A stretch of 39,659 nucleotides of DNA from a virus: positions 1 through 39,659 of the IMG/VR virus record IMGVR_UViG_3300045003_000010. The stretch is one strand, 5' to 3'. A model generated the notes under the pieces. That model made no database searches. It was not told the origin of the DNA and saw nothing but the letters and a program-made list of their open reading frames with translations. Below, in pieces: positions 38,648 through 39,659 of this stretch; the first letter of the stretch is position 1; each line of letters starts with the position of its first letter. The position numbers were made by a program, and so were the translations under genes.

Positions 38648-39480
38648 TGCTAGAGCCTCCGTTCAATCTTCCAGGCTTCAATGTTCTTCTCATGGGACCG
38701 GCGGGAACTGGCAAGACCCACTCTATCGGTACGATGGTAGATCTTGGCATAGACGTTTTTTATCTCGCGATTGAAAGTGGGATGGAGAGCCTTTTAGGCT
38801 ATTGGAAAGATAGGGGAAAGGAAGTTCCTCCCAACCTCCACTGGCATAAACTTGCAGTTCCTAAAGCTTCTTTCACCGAAATGATTGGAAATGCGAAGAA
38901 TGTAAACCTTTTAGATCAATCTGCTCTGGCAAAAATGGTTGATCCAAACAAAGGGAAGCACAATCAATTCATTTCTCTTCTCGAAGCGCTTAATAACTTT
39001 CCCGATGATCGAACTGGAGAAAAATTCGGTCCTGTAGATCAATGGGATCAATCAAAAGTTCTTTTCATCGACGGCGCGACGGGAGTAAGTCAGTGCGCTA
39101 TGTCCCTTGTCGTTGGCGGAAAGCCTGTTCGTTCACAAGCCGACTGGGGTATTGCTCAGGATCAGGTCGAAAAGCTTGTCCGAATGCTTTGCGATAATTG
39201 TACTTGTCACTTTGTCCTTATTGCACATGTAGAACGCGAGCAGGATGCTGTTCTCGGCGGTATAAAGCTAATGGTTTCTACTCTCGGGAAGGCTCTTGCA
39301 CCTAAGTTTCCAGCCATGTTCTCTGACGTTATTCTCGCAGAACGCAGTGCAGATAAATGGTCATGGAACACGGCCAGCGCAATGGCTGATGTAAAGACTA
39401 GAAATCTTCCTATAGCTTCTGGTCTCGCGCCAGATTTTAAGCAAATTGTGGATAAATGGGTTAACAGAAATAAAGCGTGA
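38647..39480 (+). CDS. Sak4-like RecA-fold recombinase ATPase
   Basis: The 277-residue protein has Walker A GPAGTGKT at 17-24 and Walker B KVLFIDGAT. A late HFVLIAHVEREQDAVLGGIKLMVSTLGKALAPKFPAMFSDVILAER resembles the phage Sak4/DUF3920-type AAA ATPases, single-domain RecA-like annealases. ATG 38647 overlaps the previous stop (TAATG); a longer frame starts earlier, but without a ribosome site. It would act with the Cas4-like nuclease upstream and the single-strand-binding protein next on the circle. Confidence 0.75.
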   Translation: MLEPPFNLPGFNVLLMGPAGTGKTHSIGTMVDLGIDVFYLAIESGMESLLGYWKDRGKEVPPNLHWHKLAVPKASFTEMIGNAKNVNLLDQSALAKMVDPNKGKHNQFISLLEALNNFPDDRTGEKFGPVDQWDQSKVLFIDGATGVSQCAMSLVVGGKPVRSQADWGIAQDQVEKLVRMLCDNCTCHFVLIAHVEREQDAVLGGIKLMVSTLGKALAPKFPAMFSDVILAERSADKWSWNTASAMADVKTRNLPIASGLAPDFKQIVDKWVNRNKA

Positions 39481-39500
39481 TTTGAGCATGTTGCTCAGAT

Positions 39501-39535
39501 CGGCGCGGAGGTTTTCGTGTGCTTCCTCCGCGCCG
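39501..39535. terminator. 11-bp hairpin between recombinase and SSB genes
   Basis: CGGCGCGGAGG (39501-39511) and CCTCCGCGCCG (39525-39535) form a perfect stem with a 13-base loop. No T-run follows. The first bases of the terminal repeat lie inside the right arm. It may attenuate transcription between the recombinase and the SSB gene. It would not act as a complete rho-independent terminator on its own. Confidence 0.6.
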
Positions 39536-39659
39536 CCACTCTCTAGCACACCCCTTTAGTGTAAATTAAATCTGAAAGGCAAATCAAATGACATTCGATC
39601 CTGCAACGTTCCTCAACCAAACCTATGACGAAGCCATGGACACGAAGATTATTCCCTGT
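39533..39659. repeat. Terminal direct repeat, right copy
   Basis: This is the identical second copy of bases 1-127. It ends with the first 24 codons of the SSB gene starting at 39588, so that partial gene is a duplicate of the gene at 56 and should not be counted twice. Confidence 0.95.

Overview
The window is a complete or near-complete genome of a tailed phage with a short tail (podovirus type). The first 127 bases (1-127) are repeated exactly as the last 127 (39533-39659), so the sequence closes into a 39,532-bp circular map. The likely host is an alphaproteobacterium. This rests mainly on the hypothetical gene at 34766-35437, which I recall as an alphaproteobacterial family, and is tentative. 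I see no integrase, excisionase, clear lysogeny repressor or phage RNA polymerase, so a virulent phage transcribed by host RNA polymerase is the simplest reading.

Layout: nearly all genes fall into two divergent blocks that start near a control region at about 29.1-31.5 kb. Plus-strand genes run from 31485 through the linear ends (39.5 kb to 0) to 6817. Minus-strand late genes run from 29116 down to 6862. The two blocks converge on a palindromic terminator-like element at 6818-6850. A small separate minus-strand operon (30991 to 30100) lies inside the control region, with a recognisable sigma70-type promoter and an intrinsic terminator.

Plus block: small early-type genes (31.5-35.4 kb) are followed by a Dda/RecD-like helicase, a Cas4/RecB-like nuclease, a Sak4-like recombinase ATPase and a DUF669-like single-strand-binding protein. 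After the circular join come a MazG-like pyrophosphohydrolase, a C5-methyltransferase-like protein, a ParB-methyltransferase fusion, a family A DNA polymerase with an N-terminal uracil-DNA-glycosylase-like domain, and a DUF3987-like ATPase. Together these cover replication, recombination and DNA modification.

Minus block, in transcription order: small terminase candidate, a virion protein, a pectate-lyase-fold tailspike, large terminase, P22-like portal, zinc-ribbon protein, scaffold, coat, decoration or fibre-like protein, head-tail adaptor, P22 gp10-like hub protein, a T7 gp13-like GNAT protein, three ejection or internal virion proteins (one a lytic transglycosylase), a fibre, and a lysis cassette (GH108 endolysin, holin candidate, overlapping spanin pair).

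The least expected signals are: a shared C-terminal peptide ending LLGELGL in three phage proteins, two of which are divergent paralogs on opposite strands; a dispersed family of palindromic TTCCCGA...TCGGGAA elements in gene gaps; a roughly 211-bp imperfect inverted repeat in the gene-free region upstream of the small terminase; paired 17-nt repeats in the early control region; and several 28-40 residue single-membrane-segment proteins, three of them start/stop-coupled to neighbours.
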